Part shown: one piece after another, positions 8,027-16,931 of the stretch | How positions within the stretch are numbered: position 1 is the stretch's first letter | Layout of the letters: every line of letters starts with the position of its first letter | NCBI GenBank assembly: GCA_021372695.1 | Contig: JAJFTY010000197.1 | Location: 1-46,825, forward strand | Source of the DNA: Deltaproteobacteria bacterium | Lineage (GTDB): Bacteria; Desulfobacterota; Syntrophia; Syntrophales; UBA5619 | Direction of reading: 5' to 3' | DNA length: 46,825 nucleotides | Made by a program: the position numbers and the translations under genes | The notes under the pieces: generated by a model | The model's database searches: none | The model's input: the letters and a program-made list of their open reading frames with translations, nothing else | What the model was told of the DNA's origin: nothing

Positions 8027-9223
8027 ATGAATCCAGGCGATCTTGCATTTCCCACAGGGCCTGCCCCGCAGAAGGGCGCCTGGATCAACGATCCGAAGGT
8101 GCGCGCGATCCTCTACCAGGTCGCGGTGCTCGGCTTCGTCGGGCTGCTCGGCTGGTATCTCTTCAACAACACCGTAGATAATCTGAAAAGGCAATCGATC
8201 GCGACCGGGTTCGGATTTCTGGCCAAGGAGGCCTCTTTCGAAATCGGCGAATCCCTGATCCCCTATTCCGCCGCAGACCTGTACATGAGGGCGCTCCTGG
8301 TCGGGGTCCTGAACACGATCAAGGTTGCCTTCATCGGCATCGTCCTCACGATCATCCTGGGAACCTTCATGGGCATCGCCAGGCTCTCGAAAAACTGGCT
8401 CGTATCGAAGCTGGCGGCCGTGTACATCGAGGTGATGCAGGATATCCCGATCCTGCTCCAGCTCTTCTTCTGGTACTCCTTCTTTTACGATATCCTGCCT
8501 GCGCCGCGGCAGGCCATCGAACCGATGAAGGGCGTCTTCATGAGCAACCGGGGCCTGGTTTTCGCGGCGCCCGAATGGGACCCTGCCTATGCGTACGTGC
8601 TCACAGCCTTTGCGGTGGGCTGCATCGCGGTCCATTTCCTGCGGCGGTGGGCCCGGAAGCGCCGCGAGTCCACCGGAGAGTCCTTCCCCGTATGGACGCT
8701 GTCGCTTGCGATCGTGATCGGGCTTCCGCTCGCGGTCTGGCTGCTGGCCGGAGCCCCGCTCCGGATGAGCGTCCCGGAACTCCGGGGTTTCAATTTCACG
8801 GGCGGTTTGAGCCTGAGCCCTGAATTCGCCGCCCTGCTCCTGGGGCTGGTCCTGTACACCGCCGCCTTTGTCGCGGAAATCGTCCGGTCGGGCATTCAGG
8901 CAATCAGCAAGGGTCAAACGGAGGCGGCGATGGCGATCGGGCTGAAACCGGGTCAGGTCCTGAGCCTGGTCATCCTGCCCCAGGCGCTCCGGGTCATCAT
9001 CCCGCCGCTGACCAGCCAGATGCTGAACCTGACCAAGAACAGCTCGCTTGCCGTGGCGATCGGGTTTCCCGACTTCGTCTCCGTGGCCAGCACGACCATC
9101 AACCAGACCGGGCAGGCCATCGAAGGGATCTCCCTCATCATGGCGGTCTATCTCTGCTTCAGCCTGCTCACGTCGCTTTTCATGAACTGGTACAACAAGA
9201 AAATGGCCCTCGTGGAAAGATAG
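8027..9223 (+). CDS. aapQ: general L-amino-acid ABC transporter, permease
   Basis: A 398-residue inner-membrane permease of the HisM/GlnP type. It has the long insertion between the first transmembrane helices and the ABC core that marks AapQ/YhdX. The EAA loop (EAAMAIGLKPGQVLSLVILP, about residues 304-323) is where the ATPase docks. The ATG at 8027 is preceded by CCGGAGAACC. It pairs with AapM to form the channel; the genes are 8 bases apart. Confidence 0.95.
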   Translation: MNPGDLAFPTGPAPQKGAWINDPKVRAILYQVAVLGFVGLLGWYLFNNTVDNLKRQSIATGFGFLAKEASFEIGESLIPYSAADLYMRALLVGVLNTIKVAFIGIVLTIILGTFMGIARLSKNWLVSKLAAVYIEVMQDIPILLQLFFWYSFFYDILPAPRQAIEPMKGVFMSNRGLVFAAPEWDPAYAYVLTAFAVGCIAVHFLRRWARKRRESTGESFPVWTLSLAIVIGLPLAVWLLAGAPLRMSVPELRGFNFTGGLSLSPEFAALLLGLVLYTAAFVAEIVRSGIQAISKGQTEAAMAIGLKPGQVLSLVILPQALRVIIPPLTSQMLNLTKNSSLAVAIGFPDFVSVASTTINQTGQAIEGISLIMAVYLCFSLLTSLFMNWYNKKMALVER

Positions 9224-9231
9224 AGATTGCC

Positions 9232-10326
9232 ATGGCTCCATCGGAAGAAAACATCATGCAGACGGAGGAATCGAAGGCGCCCGTCATCCATGTCGGCTGG
9301 GTGCAGTGGATCAGGATGAACCTCTTCAACGGTGTCTTCAATTCCATCCTGACGATCATCATGCTCGTTTTCCTGTATCAGGTCATTCCCCCGTTCATAA
9401 AATGGGCGTTCATCGACAGTTTCTGGTTTTCCACGGCAGATCAGTGCCGCGCAGGAGAGGGCGCCTGCTGGTCAGTCATCCCGGCCAACATCCGGTTCAT
9501 CCTCTTCGGTTTCTACCCCCACGAACTGCACTGGCGACCGTTTGTCGCCATGATCATGCTGGTCACCCTGCTGCTTTACAGCCAGAACCGTGACCACTGG
9601 AGCAAATTGCTCGGATACCTCTGGATCGCGGGACTTCTGATCATGGGCATCCTCATGCGAGGGGGCATCTTGGGGCTGACGCCGGTGGAGAGCGATCAAT
9701 GGGGAGGGCTGCCGCTGACGTTGATGCTCTCCTTCTTCGGGATGTTCGCGGCCTATCCGCTGGGGGTTCTCCTGGCCCTGGGGCGAAGATCGAAGATGCC
9801 GGCGGTCCGGACGATCTGCATCCTGTACATCGAGTTGATCCGTGGAGTTCCGCTGATCAGCCTGCTGTTCATGTCCGCGGTCCTCTTTCCCCTCTTCTTC
9901 CCGGAGGGGGTGACCGTCAACAAGATCATCCGCGCCCAGGCGGCGATCATCCTGTTCACGGCGGCCTACATCGCCGAGGTCGTCCGGGGTGGCCTCCAGG
10001 CGATTACCCGGGGCCAGTATGAGGCCGCGGAATCCCTGGGCCTGAACTACGTACAGAAGATGCGGCTGATCATCCTGCCCCAGGCGCTCAAGATCGTGAT
10101 TCCGCCGACGGTCGGCATCCTGGTGACGGCCTTCAAGGACACGTCCCTCGTCGTGATCATCGCTCTCTACGATGTTCTCAAGACCACGAAGTCCGTGCTG
10201 GCCAACCCGACGTGGATGGGATTCAGCCCGGAGGCCTATCTCTTCGTGGCCCTGATCTACTTTGTCTGCTGCTTTGCGATGTCGAACTACAGTCGCCGCC
10301 TCGAACGGGAGTTGCACACCTCCTGA
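9232..10326 (+). CDS. aapM: general L-amino-acid ABC transporter, permease
   Basis: A 364-residue second permease of the Aap system, with an N-terminal extension, several hydrophobic helices and a C-terminal His/Glu/Gln-type permease domain containing an EAA loop ([20 protein letters not shown]). A second in-frame ATG at 9256 with GGAAG eight bases upstream is an alternative start. It lies directly after aapQ and 38 bases before the ATPase gene. Confidence 0.94.
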   Translation: MAPSEENIMQTEESKAPVIHVGWVQWIRMNLFNGVFNSILTIIMLVFLYQVIPPFIKWAFIDSFWFSTADQCRAGEGACWSVIPANIRFILFGFYPHELHWRPFVAMIMLVTLLLYSQNRDHWSKLLGYLWIAGLLIMGILMRGGILGLTPVESDQWGGLPLTLMLSFFGMFAAYPLGVLLALGRRSKMPAVRTICILYIELIRGVPLISLLFMSAVLFPLFFPEGVTVNKIIRAQAAIILFTAAYIAEVVRGGLQAITRGQYEAAESLGLNYVQKMRLIILPQALKIVIPPTVGILVTAFKDTSLVVIIALYDVLKTTKSVLANPTWMGFSPEAYLFVALIYFVCCFAMSNYSRRLERELHTS

Positions 10327-10364
10327 GGCGGACGGCCACTCCACGTGAAGGATGGAAAGAGGTC

Positions 10365-11135
10365 ATGAACGGAGAAGCGATCAAAACCGGCAGGTCCGCT
10401 GAAGACAAAATCATCGAAATCAGTTGCCTCCATAAATGGTTCGGCGACCTGCACGTTTTGAACGACATCAACCTGACCGTCTACAAGGGGGAACGCATCG
10501 TGATCTGCGGCCCTTCGGGCTCCGGGAAATCGACGCTGATCCGCTGCATCAACCGGCTCGAGGAGCATCAGAAGGGGCGGATCGTGGTGGACGGGATCGA
10601 ACTCACCGGCAACCTCAAAAACATCGAGAAGATCCGCGCCGAGGTGGGAATGGTCTTTCAACATTTCAATCTTTTTCCGCACCTGACCATCCTGGAAAAT
10701 CTGTCGCTCGGTCCGATCTGGGTCCGGAAAGTGCCCAGAAAGGAGGCCGAGGAGACGGCCATGCACTATCTGGAAAAGGTGCACATCGCCGAGCAGGCGA
10801 AGAAGTACCCGGGGCAGCTTTCCGGGGGTCAGCAGCAGAGGGTCGCGATTGCCCGGAGCCTCTGCATGAAGCCGAGAATCATGCTCTTCGACGAGCCGAC
10901 CTCGGCGCTCGATCCTGAGATGGTCAAGGAGGTCCTGGATGTCATGATCAACCTGGCCGAGGAGGGGATGACCATGCTCGTGGTTTCCCACGAAATGGGG
11001 TTCGCCAAGAGCGTAGCCCACCGGGTGATGTTCATGGACTTCGGCCAGATCGTCGAGGAGAACACGCCGCAGATCTTCTTCGATCACCCGCAACACGACC
11101 GGACCAAACTCTTCCTGAGCCAGATCCTGCATTGA
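10365..11135 (+). CDS. aapP: general L-amino-acid ABC transporter, ATPase
   Basis: A 256-residue ABC ATPase that powers import through AapQM. Visible motifs are Walker A (GPSGSGKST), the Q-loop region ([11 protein letters not shown]), signature [15 protein letters not shown], Walker B ([14 protein letters not shown]) and the switch His in VVSHEMGFA. The frame is open upstream into aapM; the ATG at 10365, with GGAAAGAGG in front, matches GlnQ-family starts. It is the last gene of the operon. A palindromic repeat follows immediately. Confidence 0.95.
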   Translation: MNGEAIKTGRSAEDKIIEISCLHKWFGDLHVLNDINLTVYKGERIVICGPSGSGKSTLIRCINRLEEHQKGRIVVDGIELTGNLKNIEKIRAEVGMVFQHFNLFPHLTILENLSLGPIWVRKVPRKEAEETAMHYLEKVHIAEQAKKYPGQLSGGQQQRVAIARSLCMKPRIMLFDEPTSALDPEMVKEVLDVMINLAEEGMTMLVVSHEMGFAKSVAHRVMFMDFGQIVEENTPQIFFDHPQHDRTKLFLSQILH

Positions 11136-11140
11136 TCCTC

Positions 11141-11182
11141 GTGAAAAGGGACACAGATTCGAAACCTGTTCCCCTTTCTCAC
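11141..11182. repeat. imperfect palindrome after aapP, REP-like copy 1
   Basis: The arms GTGAAAAGGGACACAG and CCTGTTCCCCTTTCTCAC pair imperfectly around an ATTCGAAA centre. The core GGGACA-CAGATT...CTGT-CCCC resembles the perfect palindrome at 43285-43309. These look like two members of one dispersed palindromic family, of the kind mobilised by REP-associated Y1 transposases. No transposase gene is present here. By position it could also terminate the aap transcript. Confidence 0.5.
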
Positions 11183-11192
11183 GGGCATTTCC

Positions 11193-11290
11193 TCATCCTG
11201 TCTCAAGCCGACCGAAGGACTCCCAGACCTCGACGCGGTTTCGCCCGGCGCTCTTCGCGCGATACAGGGCCGCCGATGCCTCGGTCATCT
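11193..11290 (-). pseudogene. remnant of a GGDEF (diguanylate cyclase) gene C-terminus
   Basis: On the minus strand, directly after the TAG stop of the dehydrogenase gene, a frame reads MTEASAALYRAKSAGRNRVE and ends about 11 codons later at a TGA at 11195-11193. The ASAALYRAKSAGRNRVE stretch is the hallmark end of GGDEF domains (ADxALYxAKxxGRNRV). No GGDEF catalytic part precedes it, so it is a stranded 3' fragment. Its position between the dehydrogenase gene and the palindromic repeat suggests a deletion or rearrangement junction. Confidence 0.7.
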
Positions 11291-11297
11291 TCTTCCT

Positions 11298-12302
11298 CTA
11301 GGCTTGGCGACACCAGGGAGACGGCAGATCCTTGACCGTAACCAGCCCGGGAGCCGCAGCGATCACCGCCGGGATGGAGTTGACCAGGATCGCGGCGGTC
11401 GCCTGATCTCCGGCGACGCCGCCTTCGATCCGCACGTTCAGGGCCGGCGTTCCGACGATCCGTATGGAATCATGGGGCGACTCGGCCCCGATATACATCT
11501 TGAGATCGAGACTGACGATCTTTTTCCCCCCGCGGAACCCTTCCCCGATGTTCTGGATGCCCGCGACGTCGCCGGGTTTGAGCTCGAAGTAGTCCGTTTT
11601 CAGGACTTTTTCGGCGATGACCGGCTCGACAGCCTCGCGGATCTCGTCGAAAGCCAAGTTCAGGCGGTCGGCGATCAGCAGAAGTGATTCCCGGAGCCCG
11701 ACATGGCCCATCGCCTTTTCGGCAACTTTTTGCCGGAAGAGCTCCGGCGCCATCCCGGCCCCGACCTTCCGCTGCAGCGGGTAGCGGCGCGTGCCGGCAT
11801 CGACGACGCGCTCGACATGGACCTCCCGGACCTCTTCGCAGACGCCGGTGAGGGTGAGCGGCAGGGCGTCCATGACGAATCCTGGATTGACGCCGGTTCC
11901 CAGGACGGTGACCCCCTTTTCCCGGGCCAGTTTGTCGATCTTTTTCGCGGCTTCGACATTCTCCGGCGTGGGGAAGAGGAGTTCCTCTCCTGAAGAGACG
12001 ATGTTCTTGCCTCCGCGGATGATCTCCTCGATCTGCCCGGCGATCCGGTTCATCCGCGAACCGGCCGTATGGATAACCACGTCGGCTGGCGTCTTGGCAA
12101 ACAGGCGGGCGGCATCATCGGTGACGTGGACGCCGAGGGGTTTGGCCCCCAGGATCTCACCGAGATCCCTCCCCACCATCTCCTTGGAGATATCCACGGC
12201 GCCGACGATTTCCATATCGGTTTTCTTGAGGACGAGTTTCGCGGCGGCCAGACCGATCGGCCCGAGGCCGTAATGAATGACTCTGATTTTCTTCTGTTCC
12301 AT
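11298..12302 (-). CDS. 2,4-diaminopentanoate dehydrogenase / DapB-like NAD(P) oxidoreductase
   Basis: A 334-residue protein opening with a Rossmann fold (RVIHYGLGPIGLAAAKLV, 6-23), a catalytic-domain motif around GTGVNPGFVMDALPL, and a C-terminal part typical of the Ord (2,4-diaminopentanoate dehydrogenase) branch of the dihydrodipicolinate-reductase-like family. Ord deaminates the ornithine-fermentation intermediate; many relatives are uncharacterised amine/imine dehydrogenases. The ATG at 12302 fits the fold start; the longer open frame upstream overlaps the permease gene. As the last gene of the TAXI-TRAP operon, it probably acts on an imported amino or imino compound (inference). Confidence 0.8.
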   Translation of the reverse strand: MEQKKIRVIHYGLGPIGLAAAKLVLKKTDMEIVGAVDISKEMVGRDLGEILGAKPLGVHVTDDAARLFAKTPADVVIHTAGSRMNRIAGQIEEIIRGGKNIVSSGEELLFPTPENVEAAKKIDKLAREKGVTVLGTGVNPGFVMDALPLTLTGVCEEVREVHVERVVDAGTRRYPLQRKVGAGMAPELFRQKVAEKAMGHVGLRESLLLIADRLNLAFDEIREAVEPVIAEKVLKTDYFELKPGDVAGIQNIGEGFRGGKKIVSLDLKMYIGAESPHDSIRIVGTPALNVRIEGGVAGDQATAAILVNSIPAVIAAAPGLVTVKDLPSPWCRQA

Positions 12303-12358
12303 GGGAAAACCTCCATGATCTCTCGAATATGCGGGACTTCTCTTGATGAACCGACTCG

Positions 12359-14371
12359 TCAGGCCCTGCAGGCGGCTGCCTTCACCCGCTTGGCGACCCG
12401 CCATTGGTAGAGGGCGCCCAGCCCGAGCATGACAATGCCGATCACATCGGTCAGCGTGCCCGGATCGATCAGCATCAACCCCCCGACGGCGAACCAGATC
12501 CGCTCCCACCACTTCATGTCGGCAAAGCAGAATCCGATCATGGCGATGCCGACGCCCGCCATGCCCCCGCAGGCGGTCACGAGATTCAGGAAGAGAAGAA
12601 ACGGGGTGGTGCCGATCAGGATCATGGCCGGGTTGTAGACGAAGATGTACGGGATGATGAAGGCCCCGATGGCGAGTTTGGTGGCCGTTACCCCCGTCCA
12701 GAATGGGTTGGCCTTGGCGATGCCGGCGCCGGCATAGGCGGCCAGGGCCACCGGCGGGGTGATGTCCGCGACGATCCCGAAGTAGAAGACGAACAGATGG
12801 GACGCCAGCATCGGCACCCCCAGCATGATGATGGCCGGAGCGGCGATCGTGGAGGTGATGACGTAGTTGGCCGTCGTCGGGACGCCCATCCCCAGGATCA
12901 GGGAGGTGATCATCGTGAAGAAGAGTGTCATGATCAGGCTCCCGCCGGCGATGTCCACCAGGCCGTTGGCCATCTTGAGGCCGATTCCCGTCAGGGTGAC
13001 GACGCCGACGATGATCCCCGCCGTGGCGCAGGCCATGGCCACGCCCACCGCCCCCCGGGCCCCCGCCTGGAGTGCGGTGATGATGTCCCAGGGGCTCATC
13101 CGGGTCGCCTTCTTGAGCATCCCCGCCACGATGGAAAGCCCCAGACCGATCAGTGCGGCATAGGTGGGCGTGTATCCCTCGACCAGAACGTAGATGATCG
13201 CGATCAGCGGGACGAACAGGTGGCCCCGTTCCGTGAGGACCTGGAAGAACTTGGGCAACTGGTCACGGCTCATCCCCTTCAGACCGCACCGTTTGGCCTC
13301 GAAGTGGACTTCGATGAAGATGCCGAAGAAGTAGAGGCAGGCCGGAATGGCGGCCGCTTTCGCGATTTCGATGTAGGGTGTGTTGGTGAACTCGGCCATC
13401 AGAAAGGCCGCGGCGCCCATGACCGGAGGCATGATCTGGCCGCCTGTCGACGCCGACGCTTCGACCGCGCCGGCGAATTCGGGACGGTAGCCGAGCTTCT
13501 TCATCATCGGGATGGTGAAGCTGCCCGATCCGACGGTGTTGGCGACGGAGCTCCCGGATACGGTCCCCTCGAGGGCGCTGGTGATCACGGCCACCTTGGC
13601 CGGCCCACCCGCGGCCCAGCCGGCGATCGAGTCGGCAATGTCGATGAAGAGCTTGCCGATGCCCGTCTTCTCGAGAAAGGCGCCGAAGAGGATGAACAGG
13701 AAGATGAAAGAGGCGGACACCCCCAGGGGGATGCCGAGGATTCCCTCCGTCGTGAAGTACATGTGCGAGACGATCCTCTGTATGGAGTACCCCCGGTGGG
13801 CTAGGAATCCCGGGAAATAGGGGCCGAAATAGGAGTAAATGAGGAAGACCGACGCGATGACGACGATGGGGAGACCCACGACGCGGCGGGCGGCCTCCAG
13901 CGTGAGCAGCACCCCGCAGGCACCCACGATGTAATCCATCTGACTGTACTCGCCGCCGGCCTCCATGATCCGCGTGTAGTTCATGGTGATGTAGCTTCCC
14001 ACGTAGATCGCGAAGGCGACAAAGACGTAATTGTACCACATCAGCTTGTTGATGGTCTTCTTCGTGGTCATGGGGTAGAGGAGAAAGACCAGCGCGAAGG
14101 CGAAGGAGAGGTGGACCGATCGCTGCATCTGTGCGGGAAGCATGCCGAACAGGCCGGTATAGACGTGGAAGCAGGAGAAGGCGACGGCAATCCAGAAAAC
14201 CAGCCAGTGATCGAAGCCGGCGAGTTTGCGGAATGTCGATTCCTTGTCGACCTTCTTGAGGAGGGCTTCCAGTTCCTCCTGGGAGACGTCGGATTTCATC
14301 TCTCCGGTGCTGCCGACGCGTTCCCCGGTCGGCTCTCCATCTGCCTGCTGCCGATCCTTCTCCGTCACCAT
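12359..14371 (-). CDS. TRAP transporter permease, fused DctQ-DctM (TAXI type)
   Basis: A 670-residue polytopic protein. A cytosolic N-terminus of about 55 residues leads into four helices of the small DctQ-like subunit, followed by a DctM-like subunit with GSGSFTIPMMKKLGYRPEFAGAV-type motifs (given in part) and a GMGVPTTANYV repeat. Fused 4TM/12TM permeases accompany TAXI-type binding proteins and import solutes using ion gradients. The ATG at 14371 has GGAG seven bases upstream; it overlaps the DUF1850 gene end by 7 bases. The substrate is unknown; TAXI systems have been linked to glutamate and other organic acids. Confidence 0.93.
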   Translation of the reverse strand: MVTEKDRQQADGEPTGERVGSTGEMKSDVSQEELEALLKKVDKESTFRKLAGFDHWLVFWIAVAFSCFHVYTGLFGMLPAQMQRSVHLSFAFALVFLLYPMTTKKTINKLMWYNYVFVAFAIYVGSYITMNYTRIMEAGGEYSQMDYIVGACGVLLTLEAARRVVGLPIVVIASVFLIYSYFGPYFPGFLAHRGYSIQRIVSHMYFTTEGILGIPLGVSASFIFLFILFGAFLEKTGIGKLFIDIADSIAGWAAGGPAKVAVITSALEGTVSGSSVANTVGSGSFTIPMMKKLGYRPEFAGAVEASASTGGQIMPPVMGAAAFLMAEFTNTPYIEIAKAAAIPACLYFFGIFIEVHFEAKRCGLKGMSRDQLPKFFQVLTERGHLFVPLIAIIYVLVEGYTPTYAALIGLGLSIVAGMLKKATRMSPWDIITALQAGARGAVGVAMACATAGIIVGVVTLTGIGLKMANGLVDIAGGSLIMTLFFTMITSLILGMGVPTTANYVITSTIAAPAIIMLGVPMLASHLFVFYFGIVADITPPVALAAYAGAGIAKANPFWTGVTATKLAIGAFIIPYIFVYNPAMILIGTTPFLLFLNLVTACGGMAGVGIAMIGFCFADMKWWERIWFAVGGLMLIDPGTLTDVIGIVMLGLGALYQWRVAKRVKAAACRA

Positions 14372-14916
14372 AAACACTCTCCTTTGAATGTCTGATACAA
14401 AGACCGCTTTTCCACAAAAAACCGGAGGGCCGCTCCAGGTTCGGCCAGAGAGGTGAAGGGGATCTCCCGGCCTTTGAGGTGCAGCACATGGCCGGCCACC
14501 CGCCCTACGAAGATCCTCACCTCGGGGACCGGGCGGTTGACCGTGTATTCAAGCCGGCCATCTGGCAGGAAACGGAGGGGATTTTCCGCCGTGGACGTCT
14601 CCGGAATGCCAGCGCCGAAAGCGTCGAACCGGGACCGGAGGATCCTGAGCCCGCTCCCCTCGACCCGCAGGAAATCCTGAACAGGACGGCGGTTGACCGA
14701 GTGGGTGTAGGAGATCATCCACTCCTCTCCCTGGATCATCCGTGCGCACAGAACGTTTTTATCCGGTTTGACCGTTCGGACGACCAGAACGGTCTGCGAT
14801 GGGATACAAAAGAACGCGATCATGCCGAGGGCGATCACGGACAGGACCGCCCAAGGCATGACTTTTTTCATGTGTCCGATGCAATTGGAGAGAAGGTGGG
14901 GTGTTCGTTCGCTCAT
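14365..14916 (-). CDS. DUF1850 protein, TRAP-associated
   Basis: A 183-residue protein with one N-terminal membrane helix (about 19-36, ending FFCIPSQ) and an extracytoplasmic domain containing WMISYTHSVNRRPV, the recognisable core of DUF1850. This family is nearly always encoded with TAXI-TRAP transporters, but its role is unknown. It lies between the binding protein and the fused permease and overlaps the latter. The ATG at 14916 is chosen; a TTG at 14934 is the alternative. Confidence 0.82.
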   Translation of the reverse strand: MSERTPHLLSNCIGHMKKVMPWAVLSVIALGMIAFFCIPSQTVLVVRTVKPDKNVLCARMIQGEEWMISYTHSVNRRPVQDFLRVEGSGLRILRSRFDAFGAGIPETSTAENPLRFLPDGRLEYTVNRPVPEVRIFVGRVAGHVLHLKGREIPFTSLAEPGAALRFFVEKRSLYQTFKGECLW

Positions 14917-14934
14917 CCCCGGCGCCTTCCGCAA

Positions 14935-15885
14935 TTATTTCATGAGGCCCTTTTCCTTGAAATACTTCACCGCACCGGGATGGAACGGAATGGAAACACC
15001 GGTGGAGGCGGTTTTCAGGTTCAGTTCCTTGCCTTTGGCATGGGATGCGGCAAGTTCGCTCTGGTTGTCAAACAGGTTTTTCACGAGGTTGTAGGCCACG
15101 TCGTCTTTCACACCCGTGCCGGCGATCAGGACCGCGTTCACGGCCACGGTCTTCACCGCACTGGTCTGGCCCTTGTAGGTGTTGGCCGGAATCGTGAAGG
15201 GGCTCAGGAAGGGGTACTTCTTGGTGATGACCGCGGATTTGTCGTCGGCGATGTTGATGATCCGGACGCTATGCTGCGAGCCGATATCCATGATCGCGGC
15301 GTTGGGGATGCCCGCCGTGACGATGAAGGCGTCGATATGTTTGTCCTTGAACTGCTCGGCGCTCTCCGAGAAGGAGAGGTACTGGGCCTTCACATCCTCC
15401 TTCTTGAGGCCGTAGCCGTCGCAGAGTTGGCGGAAATTGGCCTCGGTGCCGCTACCCGGCGCGCCGACGCCGATTTTCATCCCCTTGAGATCGTCGAAGC
15501 TGTCGATCTTGCTGTCACCGCGGACGACGACCTGGATCACCTCCGGATAGAGCGTGGCCAGCACCGCCATCTTGGTCAACTTCTCCTTGAAATTTTCCTT
15601 GGCATTGAAGGCGAAATCGATCGTGTCGCTCTGCACGAGGGCCAGTTCAGCCTCGCCCTTGTTCACGAGACGGACATTTTCCACGGAGGCGCCGGTCGCC
15701 TGAGCGGTCACGTTCATCCCCGGGATCTTGGAGTTCCAGATCTTGGCCATGGCACCGCCGAAGGGATAGTAGGTGCCCGCGGTTCCGCCCGTTGCCAGAA
15801 CCATCTTGACGTCTGCGGCGGAGACTGTCGAGGTCCAGCCCGCAATCATGAAGAATGCTGCAAAAATCAACAATGCCTTTTTCAT
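14935..15885 (-). CDS. TAXI-family TRAP transporter solute-binding protein
   Basis: A 316-residue periplasmic receptor. It has a Sec signal peptide (MKKALLIFAAFFMIAG, cleaved near STVSA-A), then the TAXI signature ATGGTAGTYYPFGGAMA, the SVENVRLVNKGEAELALVQSD strand and IGVGAPGSGTEANFRQL. It hands a bound solute to the fused permease downstream. The ATG at 15885 is preceded by AAGGAGGGGTT, a near-ideal ribosome site. It is the first gene of its operon, with a promoter candidate about 110 bases upstream. Confidence 0.95.
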   Translation of the reverse strand: MKKALLIFAAFFMIAGWTSTVSAADVKMVLATGGTAGTYYPFGGAMAKIWNSKIPGMNVTAQATGASVENVRLVNKGEAELALVQSDTIDFAFNAKENFKEKLTKMAVLATLYPEVIQVVVRGDSKIDSFDDLKGMKIGVGAPGSGTEANFRQLCDGYGLKKEDVKAQYLSFSESAEQFKDKHIDAFIVTAGIPNAAIMDIGSQHSVRIINIADDKSAVITKKYPFLSPFTIPANTYKGQTSAVKTVAVNAVLIAGTGVKDDVAYNLVKNLFDNQSELAASHAKGKELNLKTASTGVSIPFHPGAVKYFKEKGLMK

Positions 15886-15989
15886 AACCCCTCCTTGAAT
15901 AATCGTGATTGTCCCGAGATGGAAAACACCGGCGTTCGACATGCTGGGAAAAAGCATCATGATCGAAGCCGCCTGTACGCTGGGCGCCC

Positions 15990-16018
15990 ATAATGCATGA
16001 TGATCGCCATGGAGTCAA
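15990..16018 (-). promoter_or_regulatory. putative promoter of the TAXI-TRAP operon
   Basis: On the minus strand, TTGACT (16018-16013) and CATTAT (15995-15990) are separated by exactly 17 bases. Transcription would start near 15983, leaving a leader of about 100 bases before the binding-protein gene. Confidence 0.5.
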
Positions 16019-16043
16019 CAAAGATTTTAGCTTCCTCTACTCC

Positions 16044-16071
16044 TTGACACGCCGGCCTGTTCTGCTAACAT
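16044..16071 (+). promoter_or_regulatory. putative promoter of the 16111 gene
   Basis: TTGACA (16044-16049) and TAACAT (16066-16071) are separated by 16 bases, about 40 bases upstream of the ATG at 16111. It diverges from the TAXI-TRAP promoter. Confidence 0.5.
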
Positions 16072-16110
16072 GCGGCTCGACGGCAGAGATCTCTTCCACC
16101 CGGAAACGAT

Positions 16111-16914
16111 ATGAAACCAACGCAGACCATCAAAATCATGGACCGGAAGCAGACGCCGTGGCAAAAAGCGGCGGCGCTGCCCCGGCGGCTATGGGTCCTC
16201 TTGGGCGCAGCGGCCCTGATTCTCGCGGCCGCCTGGTTTCTGTGGACACCCGGCCCGGGGAACGCGCCGCGAACGCCGCCCCTGGCGGCTGTGGAAACCG
16301 GAGCGTTTCCGGACGCACCTGCCCCCGCATTTGCACTCCTCCCGGAGACCCCGGCGCCCGACGCAGAGCCTGCCTTCATTCAGGCCGTCCGCCTGCAGCC
16401 CGACCGGCCCACCCGCGCGGACCGCCTCCAGGCGGAGGTCGTCCCTGCGCCGGCCGCCCCCAAAAAACTTGCCTACGCCTATCGGTGGAAAGTGAATGAC
16501 CGGATCGTCCCGGAGGCCGTGGGAGATAGCCTGATTCTCGCGTCCTTCAAGAGAGGGGACGTGATCGCCGTAGCCGTCACGCCCAACGATGGCACAACTG
16601 ATGGCTTTACAGTGGAGAGCCCGCTGGTCGCCGTCCACGCCACCGCCCCATCGCTCGAACTCAAAGCCCGGCGCCAGGTGCGAAAACCCGGTCAGCCCGT
16701 CGAACTGGAACTGGTCGGCGTCTCCCCGGAAGGTGGCCCGGTCTCCTTCAGCCTGGAGCCTCCACTCGTGCCGGGCATGACCATCGACCGGGCGTCGGGA
16801 AAGATCACCTGGACTCTCCAGCCCGACCAGAAGGGACCCTTTCACTTCGGCGCCGCCGTCGCGGACAGCCATGGGACGATAGTCACAAAAACATTCGATA
16901 TCACAGCGGAATAA
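16111..16914 (+). CDS. membrane-anchored protein with Ig/cadherin-like C-terminus, unknown function
   Basis: A 267-residue protein I do not recognise as a named family. It has a short basic N-terminus, one membrane helix (about 27-44), a Pro/Ala-rich linker to about residue 115, then two beta-rich segments. The last segment resembles putative Ig (He_PIG-like) repeats: it contains SLEPPLVPGMTIDRASGKITW, here split for reference as PPLVPGMTID and ASGKITW, a pattern common in secreted binding or adhesion modules. It is transcribed convergently towards the right lipid operon and has no operon partner. A structural or surface role is possible, but no specific function can be assigned. Confidence 0.75.
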   Translation: MKPTQTIKIMDRKQTPWQKAAALPRRLWVLLGAAALILAAAWFLWTPGPGNAPRTPPLAAVETGAFPDAPAPAFALLPETPAPDAEPAFIQAVRLQPDRPTRADRLQAEVVPAPAAPKKLAYAYRWKVNDRIVPEAVGDSLILASFKRGDVIAVAVTPNDGTTDGFTVESPLVAVHATAPSLELKARRQVRKPGQPVELELVGVSPEGGPVSFSLEPPLVPGMTIDRASGKITWTLQPDQKGPFHFGAAVADSHGTIVTKTFDITAE

Positions 16915-16931
16915 CGAATTTCTTCACCAAT

